Source: DATATB01 sp036268995 | Lineage (GTDB): Bacteria; Planctomycetota; Planctomycetia; Pirellulales; PNKZ01 | Length of the DNA: 64,000 nucleotides | Assembly: GCA_036268995.1 (NCBI GenBank) | Contig: DATATB010000127.1 | Span: forward strand, 17,589-81,588 | Direction of reading: 5' to 3' | Part shown: piece after piece, positions 1 through 6,957 of the stretch | Numbering within the stretch: position 1 is the stretch's first letter | Layout: each line of letters starts with the position of its first letter | Notes under the pieces: model-generated | What the model was told of the DNA's origin: nothing | The model's database searches: none | Seen by the model: the letters and a program-made list of their open reading frames with translations, nothing else | Translations under genes and position numbers: made by a program

Positions 1-825
1 CGAGATGAAGCCGTCGATCACGCTGTCGCAATCGTCGTGAGCGCTGAAGCCGTCGTCGCCGCACTCGATCGACTGGATGTTTTCGTAGCGCACGTCGCGC
101 GTCTTGCCGTGGATGTTGAAACCATCGTTGTAAGCGTGCGTCGCCACAAGATTGCGAATCACCAGGTGCGCGCAGTCGCCGCTCACCTGCATGCCGGCGC
201 CGCGGGCCGGATACTCGATGCGGTAGTCGGCCAGCTTTTTTTTCGGGTCGATCTTGAGGTAAAATGCGTTTTCGTCGCGCTGGTAGGTCCACTCGCCGAC
301 AGCCAGTTCCGAGGGCTTTTTGTAGGGGGCATTTCTGCCTTTGGCCGAGCGGCCCATGTGGTTCATGCGGCCGTCGTACAAGAAAAACCAGCGCCGGCTC
401 ACCGCGTCTTCCGGCGTGACCAGCTTGGCGGGGATCAGCCGATCGGTGCGGTACAGGCCAGGCGAGACTTCGCGGCAATCGTCCGGATTCAACGGCTCAG
501 AGCCGGTGATCGTGGCACCGTGAGCGTCGAACGTGATCGGCCGGCCGGGCTCGCCGTGCGCGTTGTGGAACACGGCGACCTCACGATAGGGCGCGGCCAG
601 CGGAGCCAGGTGTACCGTATCGCCGGGCTGGGCCATGCGAACCCCGCGATGAATCGTCTTTACCGGCCCATCGGCGCCCTTCTTTTCGGCAGCCAAACCG
701 CTCGAGCGTTCCTCGCCCGTCTCGGGATTCACATAGATATCCCGAGCCACCGCCGCGGCACCGTGCAGACCGATCATCCAACCCACGACCAATCCCCAGC
801 CCACTTTCCACGTTTCACTTTTCAC
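1..825 (-). CDS. Secreted right-handed parallel beta-helix protein, C-terminus beyond window edge
   Basis: Reading the minus strand from the GTG at 825 gives 275 codons without a stop to the left edge, so the gene continues outside the window. A basic start and a hydrophobic stretch ending in GAAAVARDIYVN look like a signal peptide. It is followed by a segment of the type GPVKTIHRGV and QPGDTVHLAP, which opens many planctomycete pectin-lyase-fold proteins. Later residues (SGDCAHLVIRNL, NDGFNIHG, CGDDGFSAHD) look like beta-helix rungs. The start is GTG with a GGGGAAG ribosome site, because an in-frame TGA lies just upstream; an ATG at about 777 is the alternative. The fold suggests a role on extracellular polysaccharide, but no catalytic residue can be assigned. 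It is divergent from a sugar-type repressor, which may control it. Confidence 0.8.
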   Translation of the reverse strand, partial: MKSETWKVGWGLVVGWMIGLHGAAAVARDIYVNPETGEERSSGLAAEKKGADGPVKTIHRGVRMAQPGDTVHLAPLAAPYREVAVFHNAHGEPGRPITFDAHGATITGSEPLNPDDCREVSPGLYRTDRLIPAKLVTPEDAVSRRWFFLYDGRMNHMGRSAKGRNAPYKKPSELAVGEWTYQRDENAFYLKIDPKKKLADYRIEYPARGAGMQVSGDCAHLVIRNLVATHAYNDGFNIHGKTRDVRYENIQSIECGDDGFSAHDDCDSVIDGFIS

Positions 826-877
826 GGTTCACTTCCCCTTTTGACTCGATCGAAGTCATCGGCGCGGCGGGAATCTA

Positions 878-895
878 GTGTTATACGTACAACAC
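878..895. promoter_or_regulatory. 18-bp palindromic operator candidate
   Basis: GTGTTATACGTACAACAC is an inverted repeat with one mismatched pair, centred on TACGTA. It lies between the divergent beta-helix gene and the GntR-LacI regulator. It abuts and slightly overlaps a candidate minus-strand -10 element, the position expected for a repressor site. A TACGTA centre recalls the operators of AraR, a regulator with the same GntR-LacI architecture. Binding is inferred. Confidence 0.55.
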
Positions 896-921
896 GATAG
901 ACGGCTGGCAGTCCGTGTCAA
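894..921 (-). promoter_or_regulatory. Sigma70-like promoter of the beta-helix gene
   Basis: On the minus strand TTGACA (916-921) is followed after 16 bases by TATCGT (894-899). This puts transcription start within the palindrome at 878-895 and leaves a leader of roughly 60 bases before the GTG at 825. The -35 is a perfect match and the -10 matches four of six positions. Confidence 0.45.
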
Positions 922-976
922 TTCTTTTTCAACCAGGAAATACGAGTATGGATTTCACGGATCGCACGGACGAAGC

Positions 977-1005
977 TTGACATGCTAGTACCTACCTTTT
1001 ACGAT
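977..1005 (+). promoter_or_regulatory. Sigma70-like promoter of the GntR-LacI regulator
   Basis: TTGACA (977-982) and TACGAT (1000-1005) are separated by 17 bases. The in-frame ATG at 982 falls inside the -35 element, so a transcript from here could not use it. This favours the GTG at 1063 as the start of the regulator. Confidence 0.45.
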
Positions 1006-1062
1006 CCTTTAAGGACATCCCTTCTCGTCCATCGCACTCATTTTCGTTCGGGTCTCACTCCC

Positions 1063-2232
1063 GTGCCCAAGATTGCCCCCAAGATCGAGCGCTCGTCCGA
1101 GTCGGAACCGGCCGATGGCAAGCCGAAATACGAGCGGCTGCGCGAGTCGATCGTCGAAGAGGTGCGAAGCGGCCGGCTGCGGCCGGGCGACGCGCTGCCC
1201 ACCGAGCAGCAGTTGGCCCTGCGGCACAAGATCGCGCGCAGCACCGTGCGGCAGGCCATGGCCGCGCTGGAGCGCGACGGCCTGATTCGCCGCGTGCAAG
1301 GCAAAGGCACGTTCATCGACGAGCAAGCGCCGCGCCGACTGCGGCGCGGGCTCGACGTGTTCGCCCTGGTATTGCCCGAGACCGAAGCGGCGTTTTATCC
1401 GTCGCTGCAACGCAGTTTTCACGAAGCGGCCTGGCGCGTCCACAACCAGATCCTGGTCTGCCAGTCGAACAACGATCTCGACCGGCAGGGCAACATCATT
1501 CTGCAACTCATCGACAAGGAAGTGGCGGGCCTGGCGATTGTGCCGGTGACCGCGCCGGCCACGCCTGCCTACCAGGTGCGGCAGGTGCAAAAGGCCGGCA
1601 TTCCGGTGGTTTTCTGCCATCGCCGGGTCGATGGCATCCAGGCTCCGCTGCTGGCGATTCCGTTCGAGGGCGTCGGCCGCCTGGCCGCGCGCACGCTGCG
1701 TGACCAGGGACATCAGCGGCTGGCATTCTTTGCTCCGCACCCTTCGGACGCGGCTGCCGGCTATCTGGCGGGGTTCAAGTCCGAGCTGACGTCGTCCAAG
1801 CAGCTTGCCGCCCGCGATATTTATCTAGGCGGCGAACCGGCCGGCGGCTCTTCAGGCCTGGAAGAAGAACTCCTCGCCGCGCTCTCGGCCATGCTCGACC
1901 GCAAAGATCGCCCGACGGCGATCTTCGCCACGTTCGATTCGGTGGCCGAGTCGATTTATCTGGCGCTCGTGCGGCTGGGACTGCGCGTGCCGCAAGACAT
2001 CTCGCTCATCGGCTTCGGCGGCACAGCCCGTAACACGCCGACGCTACGGCTGCTGACCAGCGTGACGATTGACGAAATGCAAATCGGGCGTCACGCCGCC
2101 GAGCTCTTGGACCGCATGCGCCGCCGCGAGCTGCCGCTGGAGCACGACGAGACGCTCGTCATGCCGATTGCGCTCAGCGCCGGCCAAACGCTGGGGCCGG
2201 CTCCGCGTGAGTCGGCGAGCCGGGAGCGTTAG
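1063..2232 (+). CDS. GntR-type HTH / LacI-type sensor transcriptional regulator
   Basis: A DNA-binding repressor of the AraR-like architecture. From the GTG start, residues of about 20-85 form a GntR winged helix (YERLRESIVEEVRSGRL, PTEQQLA, STVRQAMAALERDGLI, QGKGTFI). The remaining 300 residues are a LacI/periplasmic-binding-protein fold (FALVLPE, GLAIVPV, ISLIGFGG, TSVTIDEMQIGRHAAELL) that normally binds a sugar. An ATG at 982 would add 27 residues but lies within a good -35 box, so 1063 is preferred; without a clear ribosome site the choice is not certain. The stop codon lies inside a dispersed repeat, so the last residues (SASRER) are repeat-encoded. The divergent beta-helix gene is its likely target. 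Confidence 0.85.
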   Translation: MPKIAPKIERSSESEPADGKPKYERLRESIVEEVRSGRLRPGDALPTEQQLALRHKIARSTVRQAMAALERDGLIRRVQGKGTFIDEQAPRRLRRGLDVFALVLPETEAAFYPSLQRSFHEAAWRVHNQILVCQSNNDLDRQGNIILQLIDKEVAGLAIVPVTAPATPAYQVRQVQKAGIPVVFCHRRVDGIQAPLLAIPFEGVGRLAARTLRDQGHQRLAFFAPHPSDAAAGYLAGFKSELTSSKQLAARDIYLGGEPAGGSSGLEEELLAALSAMLDRKDRPTAIFATFDSVAESIYLALVRLGLRVPQDISLIGFGGTARNTPTLRLLTSVTIDEMQIGRHAAELLDRMRRRELPLEHDETLVMPIALSAGQTLGPAPRESASRER

Positions 2233-2334
2233 CGACCGGAGGATGCGCCCCAAAGAACTCCGGTCGCTAACGCTCCCGGCTCGCCCAAAAAAGACACGCT
2301 CCCGGCTCGCCAAAAGACGCGCTTCCGGCTCGCG
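2214..2334. repeat. Dispersed palindromic repeat (family A), perfect inverted copy plus decaying tandem copies
   Basis: Two perfect 28-base arms (2214-2241 and 2258-2285) face each other across a 16-base loop. They belong to a family also seen at 25421-25496 and 52950-53004, with core GAGCGTTAGCGACCGGAG. The right end, GCTCCCGGCTCGCC, recurs twice more (around 2297-2312 and 2318-2334) with growing divergence and A-rich spacers. It sits between convergent genes and contains the stop codon of the regulator. It can fold into a long stem and may act as a bidirectional terminator. Confidence 0.75.
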
Positions 2335-2352
2335 AAAATTGGCGCCGCCGAA

Positions 2353-3450
2353 TTACTTGATCTCGGCCATGAATTGCAGCCAGCGCTTTTCGAGCAATGG
2401 AAAATTATTGCCGAAGATGCTGGTGAAGTCGGCGAGCCGGGCAGCGGACGAATAGCTTGAGAACGCGGGACGCCGCGAGGTGAGCAGCAAGTAGTCGCTG
2501 TAGCGATGGCTCTGGGTCTCGACCAGGTAGAACGAAAGCGACCAGGCCACGGCATAAGCCCGGATTGGATCGGAAGTGAACATCCGGTCGGAGCTGATGA
2601 ACTCAGCCATCGCCCCGGGGGCCAGCGCGGGGGCGAAATGCTGGAAGTCGCGCAACCGCCCGCGGTTGATGCGGTCCTGAAAGCGGCGGTTGCTCTCCGA
2701 CTTCCACACGCCGGGCGCTTCGAACATGGTGCCCAGCCCCTCGACGACCCATTTTGGCGTCTGGGCAAAGCGGCGATGCACACCCGTGTTGAAGGCGGTC
2801 TGATGCGTGGCTTCGTGGATGATCGTGTCGGCGTTCTGGTGCCAAGCCGCGCTGTTGGCAGCCGTGCCGCCGGCGTCGTAGAGCGTGATGCGATTGCTCT
2901 TGGGCGAGTAATAGCCCAGCACGCGGGCGTCGATCGGATCGCCCTGTTGGGCCGCGTAGCGCAGAAACTGCTGGCGGTCGGGCCAGACGATGGCCACCAG
3001 CGGAAATTCCGGCTCGCGCGGCTGGAAGCCCCGCACCGAAAAGTAATGGATGAAGTGGCGATACAGGTCCTCGAAACGCGGACTCCAGGCATCCTTGCCA
3101 CCGCGCGGATGGGCCACCAGGTAATGGCCCGTGCCGGTGACCTCGAAAGCCTTGCCCAGTTCGCGCGTGAGCTGCTCGCGGACTTCCATGACGGTGTAGC
3201 TGCGGAATTTCGGCGAGATTTGCCGCGCGGCCTTGGCCTTGTCATTGGGCAGCGACCAGAGCCGCCCGTCGCGGCCCATCAGTTCGAGCGTGCTGGTGGT
3301 GCGCGCCAGGACAAAGCCCTCGAGCCGCGTATTGCCCAAATCCAGGGCCAGCGTCGTGCGTGTGCCGCTGTCGGCCCAGGTCTGTCCCACCGGCCAATAG
3401 GCCAGCAAGATCAGCAGCACTGCACGGCGGACTGGCGGCGCAACGAACAT
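2353..3450 (-). CDS. Secreted DUF1570 protein with HExxH-type metallopeptidase motif
   Basis: 365 residues with a signal peptide (VLLILLAYWPVG, cleavage near QTWA-D). The middle part carries DTIIHEATHQTAFNTG, an HExxH zinc-protease signature, followed by WVVEGLGTMFE, where the glutamate could be the third zinc ligand. This arrangement is characteristic of DUF1570, a family common in Planctomycetota and related to gluzincin peptidases. An N-terminal segment (RLEGFVLARTTSTLELMGRDGRLW) looks like a small beta domain. It is convergent with the GntR-LacI gene. Whether it cleaves proteins is inferred from the motif; the substrate is unknown. Confidence 0.75.
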   Translation of the reverse strand: MFVAPPVRRAVLLILLAYWPVGQTWADSGTRTTLALDLGNTRLEGFVLARTTSTLELMGRDGRLWSLPNDKAKAARQISPKFRSYTVMEVREQLTRELGKAFEVTGTGHYLVAHPRGGKDAWSPRFEDLYRHFIHYFSVRGFQPREPEFPLVAIVWPDRQQFLRYAAQQGDPIDARVLGYYSPKSNRITLYDAGGTAANSAAWHQNADTIIHEATHQTAFNTGVHRRFAQTPKWVVEGLGTMFEAPGVWKSESNRRFQDRINRGRLRDFQHFAPALAPGAMAEFISSDRMFTSDPIRAYAVAWSLSFYLVETQSHRYSDYLLLTSRRPAFSSYSSAARLADFTSIFGNNFPLLEKRWLQFMAEIK

Positions 3451-3575
3451 GGCACTTCAACTTTACGGCGCGAAATCATGGAACGCCGTCCGGCGGGGGG
3501 CTAAAATAACTTCGCCGCGGACCTTGGTCCGTGTGTCTTCGCAATCCGCGTTTTGGCGCTTCCAGAAAGCAACAC

Positions 3576-4868
3576 GTGTTGACAGTTTGCCTCATTGCCG
3601 GCTGCCTGGCGCTTGGCCAGACAGACAGCGCCCCAGGAGACTCGCCAGCCGATGCCGAGCAGGCAGCGCAGGTGCGCAGACTAGTCCGCCAGCTCGATGC
3701 GCCGGAAAAAGCCCGTCGCGATGACGCCGAGCAACAGTTGCGGGCTTTGGGGCCCGGCGTTCTTGGGCTGTTGCCGCAGGCCGATGAGCGCTTGCCGGCC
3801 GAGGTGCAATTGCGCGTGCGGCGCCTGCGCGACGAATTCGAACAAGCCCAGGCCGAGGCCAGCACGCAGTCTTCGCACATCACGCTCGATGCCAAGGGCA
3901 TGCCGCTGGGCGACGTGTTGGCGGCGCTCACCAGGCAAAGCGGCAATAAGCTCGTGGATCTCCGCCCGCAATTCGGCGAGGCGGCCCGCAACGAACCGCT
4001 CAACGTACACTTCGAGAAAACGGCGTTCTGGCCGGCGCTGGACGACGTGCTCGACCGCGCGGGTCTGGCCATGCAAACAATCTCCGGCGAGCCGGGCATC
4101 GCGCTGGCGAACCGCTCGGACACGCAACTGGACAGCACCGGCCGCGTCAGCTACGCCGGTGCCTTCCGCATCGAGGCAACGCGGCTGACGGGCCTGCGCG
4201 ATTTGCGCAATCCGAGCCTCGACAGCTTGGGCTTGCAGCTCGAAGTGGCCTGGGAGCCGCGACTGAAGCCGATTGCCTTGTTTCTGCCAAGCGATCGCAT
4301 CCAAGCGGTCGATGAGCATGGCCAGAAGCTGCCGTTGAGCGGTGCGGGGCAGGAACTGGAAGTCAACACGAACAACGGCACCTACGCCGCCATGCTGCCG
4401 ATCAATCTGCAGTTGCCGCCGCGCAGCGTGACGCGCATCGCCCGGCTCAGCGGCTCGCTGCGGGCCATGGTACCCGGCCGCGTCGAAGATTTTCGGTTCA
4501 CTGACCTGGAGCATGCGAAGCGGACCGAGCAACGGCACGCCGGCGTGGCCGTGGTGCTCGATTCAGTACACAAGAACAACGAGATCTGGGAGATTTCGAT
4601 CCGAGTCAAGTTCGAGAAGCCGGGCCAGGCGCTGGAATCCCACCGCAACTGGGTCTTCAACAACGAGGCCTGGCTCGAAAGTGCCGACGGCGACAAGCAA
4701 GCCTATGCCGGCATGGAAACCACGCGGCAGAGCGAAAACGAAGTGGGCGTAGCCTACCTGTTTGCCCCGTCGGAGGAACTGGCAAAATATACGTTCGTCT
4801 ACCGCACGCCGTCGTCGATCGCCCATATCACCCTGCCGTTCGAGCTCAAGGACATCAAGCTGCCGTGA
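3576..4868 (+). CDS. Secreted HEAT/STN-like protein of unknown function
   Basis: 430 residues from the GTG at 3576, which directly precedes a good signal peptide (LTVCLIAGCLALGQ). An upstream in-frame start at 3531 would add 15 residues without export features. Residues of about 25-95 are helical and HEAT-like (VRRLVRQLDAPEKARRDDAEQQLRALG). They are followed by HITLDAKGMPLGDVLAALTR, resembling the short STN/secretin N-terminal fold. The C-terminal two thirds are beta-rich with no motif I recognise. The stop overlaps the start of the PpiC gene by four bases, so the two are translationally coupled and probably act together in the periplasm. I infer no enzymatic role. Confidence 0.7.
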   Translation: MLTVCLIAGCLALGQTDSAPGDSPADAEQAAQVRRLVRQLDAPEKARRDDAEQQLRALGPGVLGLLPQADERLPAEVQLRVRRLRDEFEQAQAEASTQSSHITLDAKGMPLGDVLAALTRQSGNKLVDLRPQFGEAARNEPLNVHFEKTAFWPALDDVLDRAGLAMQTISGEPGIALANRSDTQLDSTGRVSYAGAFRIEATRLTGLRDLRNPSLDSLGLQLEVAWEPRLKPIALFLPSDRIQAVDEHGQKLPLSGAGQELEVNTNNGTYAAMLPINLQLPPRSVTRIARLSGSLRAMVPGRVEDFRFTDLEHAKRTEQRHAGVAVVLDSVHKNNEIWEISIRVKFEKPGQALESHRNWVFNNEAWLESADGDKQAYAGMETTRQSENEVGVAYLFAPSEELAKYTFVYRTPSSIAHITLPFELKDIKLP

Positions 4869-5872
4869 GACGTGGCGACTGCACATGGCGACATTGGGTG
4901 CTGTTGGCGGCATGCGCCGCGATAGCGATTGGCAAGCCGGCCATCGGCCAGGATCGAGCGGCGGCACCGCCCCCCGATGCCGTGGCGGCCACGGTGGACG
5001 GCCGGCCGATCAAGGTGCGGCAGGTGCTGGAATTCGTGCACCGCGTGTTGGCCGAGAACCAGGTGACGGCGCAAACCACCGCGTTTGTCGAGGCCCAGGC
5101 GCTGGCCCAATTGATCGATCGCGAGCTCGTAAGCAAGTATTTGGATCGGCAAAAGGTTTCGGCCAGCCCGGTGGAGATTGACGCGGCGATGAAAACGATC
5201 GAGGACCAGGCCGCGGGCCAGGCCGGCGGTTTGAAGGCCTCGTTGGCCGGTCGCGGAATCTCGCTCGAGGAATTCCAAACGCAGTTGGCTTGGGATGTGC
5301 GTTGGGCCAAGTATCTGACCCAAGCGGTGACGGACGCGGATCTGCATGCATATTTCGACGCGCACCGCGCCGACTTCGACGGGACGGAAGTCCGCGTGAG
5401 TCATATCCTCTTGCGGCCCGAGGCGTCGCGCAGCCCGGCCGCCGTGGCGGCGATGGAGCATAAGCTCGCCACGATTCGGCAGGAGATCAGCTCGGGCCAG
5501 ATCACGTTTGCCGACGCGGCGCGGCGCTATTCCGAGGGCCCGAGCCGCCGGCAAGGAGGCGACCTGGGCTTCATTCCGCGTCGCAACCGAATGGTCGAGG
5601 CCTTTTCGGCGGCCGCTTTCAAGCTGAAAAAGGGAGAAGTGAGCGGGCCGGTGATCACGCCCTACGGCCTGCACCTGATCGAGTGCACCGACGTCAAGCC
5701 GGGCGACAAAACCTGGGAGCAGGTCCGCAACCTGCTGGCCCCCGCGATTGCCAAAAGCATCTTCGAGCGCCTGGCTAATGAGATGCGCTCCAGCGTGACC
5801 GTCGAATATACGGGCGTGATTCCGTATCTCGATCCCCGCACCGGCCAGGTGGTCATCGGCAAAGGGACGTAG
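4865..5872 (+). CDS. Periplasmic PpiC/SurA-type peptidyl-prolyl cis-trans isomerase
   Basis: 335 residues beginning with GTG in the GTGA overlap with the preceding gene. An N-terminal hydrophobic segment (WVLLAACAAIAIG) is a signal peptide. A SurA-like N domain follows (LIDRELVSKYLDRQ), then a parvulin domain at roughly 175-275 (VRVSHILLRPE, FADAARRYSEGPS, GGDLGFIPR, GEVSGPVITPYGLHLIE). These are the diagnostic PpiC blocks. It would assist folding of exported proteins. A candidate terminator with a 12-bp stem lies at 6046-6074. The call is firm; the client proteins are unknown. Confidence 0.9.
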   Translation: MRRGDCTWRHWVLLAACAAIAIGKPAIGQDRAAAPPPDAVAATVDGRPIKVRQVLEFVHRVLAENQVTAQTTAFVEAQALAQLIDRELVSKYLDRQKVSASPVEIDAAMKTIEDQAAGQAGGLKASLAGRGISLEEFQTQLAWDVRWAKYLTQAVTDADLHAYFDAHRADFDGTEVRVSHILLRPEASRSPAAVAAMEHKLATIRQEISSGQITFADAARRYSEGPSRRQGGDLGFIPRRNRMVEAFSAAAFKLKKGEVSGPVITPYGLHLIECTDVKPGDKTWEQVRNLLAPAIAKSIFERLANEMRSSVTVEYTGVIPYLDPRTGQVVIGKGT

Positions 5873-6045
5873 ACCAGCGCGAGAGCGGACCGTCGCGTAG
5901 GCCCGGCGAGCCGAGCCGGGCGCGTGAGCGAAGTCAAAACCATTGCCAGTGCCGCTCGGCTCGCGGCACCTACTGGTCGTCGTATGTGTTCGTTGGCGCG
6001 TCCTCAAATCAGAAAATAGCTGGACACGCCTCGGCAGTCGGCCCC

Positions 6046-6074
6046 AACGCCCGAGCACGGATTGCTCGGGCGTT
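6046..6074. terminator. Candidate bidirectional terminator, 12-bp perfect stem
   Basis: AACGCCCGAGCA pairs perfectly with TGCTCGGGCGTT around the loop CGGAT. It lies between the convergent PpiC and EF-hand genes. There is no long T-run, so it could also be only a stabilising 3' hairpin. A weaker 7-bp stem lies at 5901-5921. Confidence 0.55.
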
Positions 6075-6114
6075 ACTACACGAGGCGGTCCAGGATCCTG
6101 GACTGCGAAGGGCA

Positions 6115-6612
6115 TTAGTCGCCCTGTTTGCCTGAATCTTTGTCGCCCTTGTCGCCTTGGTCTTTGTCACCACAGTTGCCCGGGCCCTTGTCCCCTGGGC
6201 CCTTGTCCCCTGGGCTTTTGTCGCCATCGCGATTGCGCGGCGGCCGATCACCATCGGCCGAACGGCGCGGACGGCGCTGGCCAGGCGAGGCCTGGCTATC
6301 GCCGGGGCCCATGCCGGGGCGTCGACGCCGCGGGCGGTATTCTTCGGGCGTGAGCTTGCCGTCGCCATTTTTGTCAAGCTTGCCCAACGCGGCCGAAGCG
6401 CCCGCGATCTCGGTGGCCGAGATTTCACCGTCGTCGTTGACATCCAGCGCCACCTCGATGGGCGGCTTGGGCGGCGGCGGAGGTGGCGGGCCATCAGCCC
6501 CGTCGCGCTGCGGCGGGCCAGAGCGTGGGCCATCGCCGGGTTCGGCCTGCGTGATCACGGCCGCCGACACGATGCCAGCCAGCACGAGCCAAAAGAGCGT
6601 TTTGCATTTCAT
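6115..6612 (-). CDS. Secreted EF-hand calcium-binding protein
   Basis: 165 residues from the ATG at 6612, preceded by AAAGGAA. A signal peptide (TLFWLVLAGIVSAAVITQA) is followed by a proline-rich linker. Two EF-hand loops follow: DVNDDGEISATE and DKNGDGKLTPEE, each with Asp/Asn at positions 1, 3 and 5 and Glu at 12. The C-terminal third is an Arg/Asp/Gly/Pro tail with short tandem repeats (GDKGPGDKGPG) that are also direct repeats at DNA level. A longer in-frame reading to 6813 adds low-quality sequence and is not used. Such EF-hand proteins are frequent in Planctomycetota; the partner is unknown. Confidence 0.85.
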   Translation of the reverse strand: MKCKTLFWLVLAGIVSAAVITQAEPGDGPRSGPPQRDGADGPPPPPPPKPPIEVALDVNDDGEISATEIAGASAALGKLDKNGDGKLTPEEYRPRRRRPGMGPGDSQASPGQRRPRRSADGDRPPRNRDGDKSPGDKGPGDKGPGNCGDKDQGDKGDKDSGKQGD

Positions 6613-6957
6613 GCAGAGGGTTCCTTTTTTGGGGGATTCGCGGCGGGATGGAAAGTGAAGTGGCAGCGGAGCGCGCGATGTGCCTGGAATCAAAAACGTA
6701 GGATTTCGGCCGCCAGGACATGGCCGAGCGAAAAATTGGCGAAAAATCCGAAAACAGCGGTCTGCGTGCCCCTGCCGAGACCGCGAGCGGGCCGGAGAGG
6801 CTGCCACTTTCAACTGCTTTGCCCGGCGGGGATAATGTTCAACGGCGGCGCGGGCCGAAGTGTCCTCGATTGCCGGCCGCCTGCGTTACATAGAGTATCA
6901 ACGCGCGGCCGGCAGCCGCGGGGCCGCTTTTGATTGCCGCCCAGAAAGCATCGACCT
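6613..6957. other. Divergent intergenic region between EF-hand and kinase genes
   Basis: 345 bases without a credible gene. The only structure I see is the stem-loop at 6871-6914, close to the kinase start. The minus-strand reading frame through this stretch lacks a ribosome site and has arginine-rich shadow composition. Confidence 0.5.
6871..6914 (+). promoter_or_regulatory. Stem-loop in the kinase leader region
   Basis: TGCCGGCCGC (6871-6880) pairs with GCGGCCGGCA (6905-6914), and inside it GCGTT pairs with AACGC, leaving a 2-base bulge and a 12-base loop. It ends 43 bases before the kinase ATG and could influence translation or mark a regulator site. This is structural evidence only. Confidence 0.35.
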
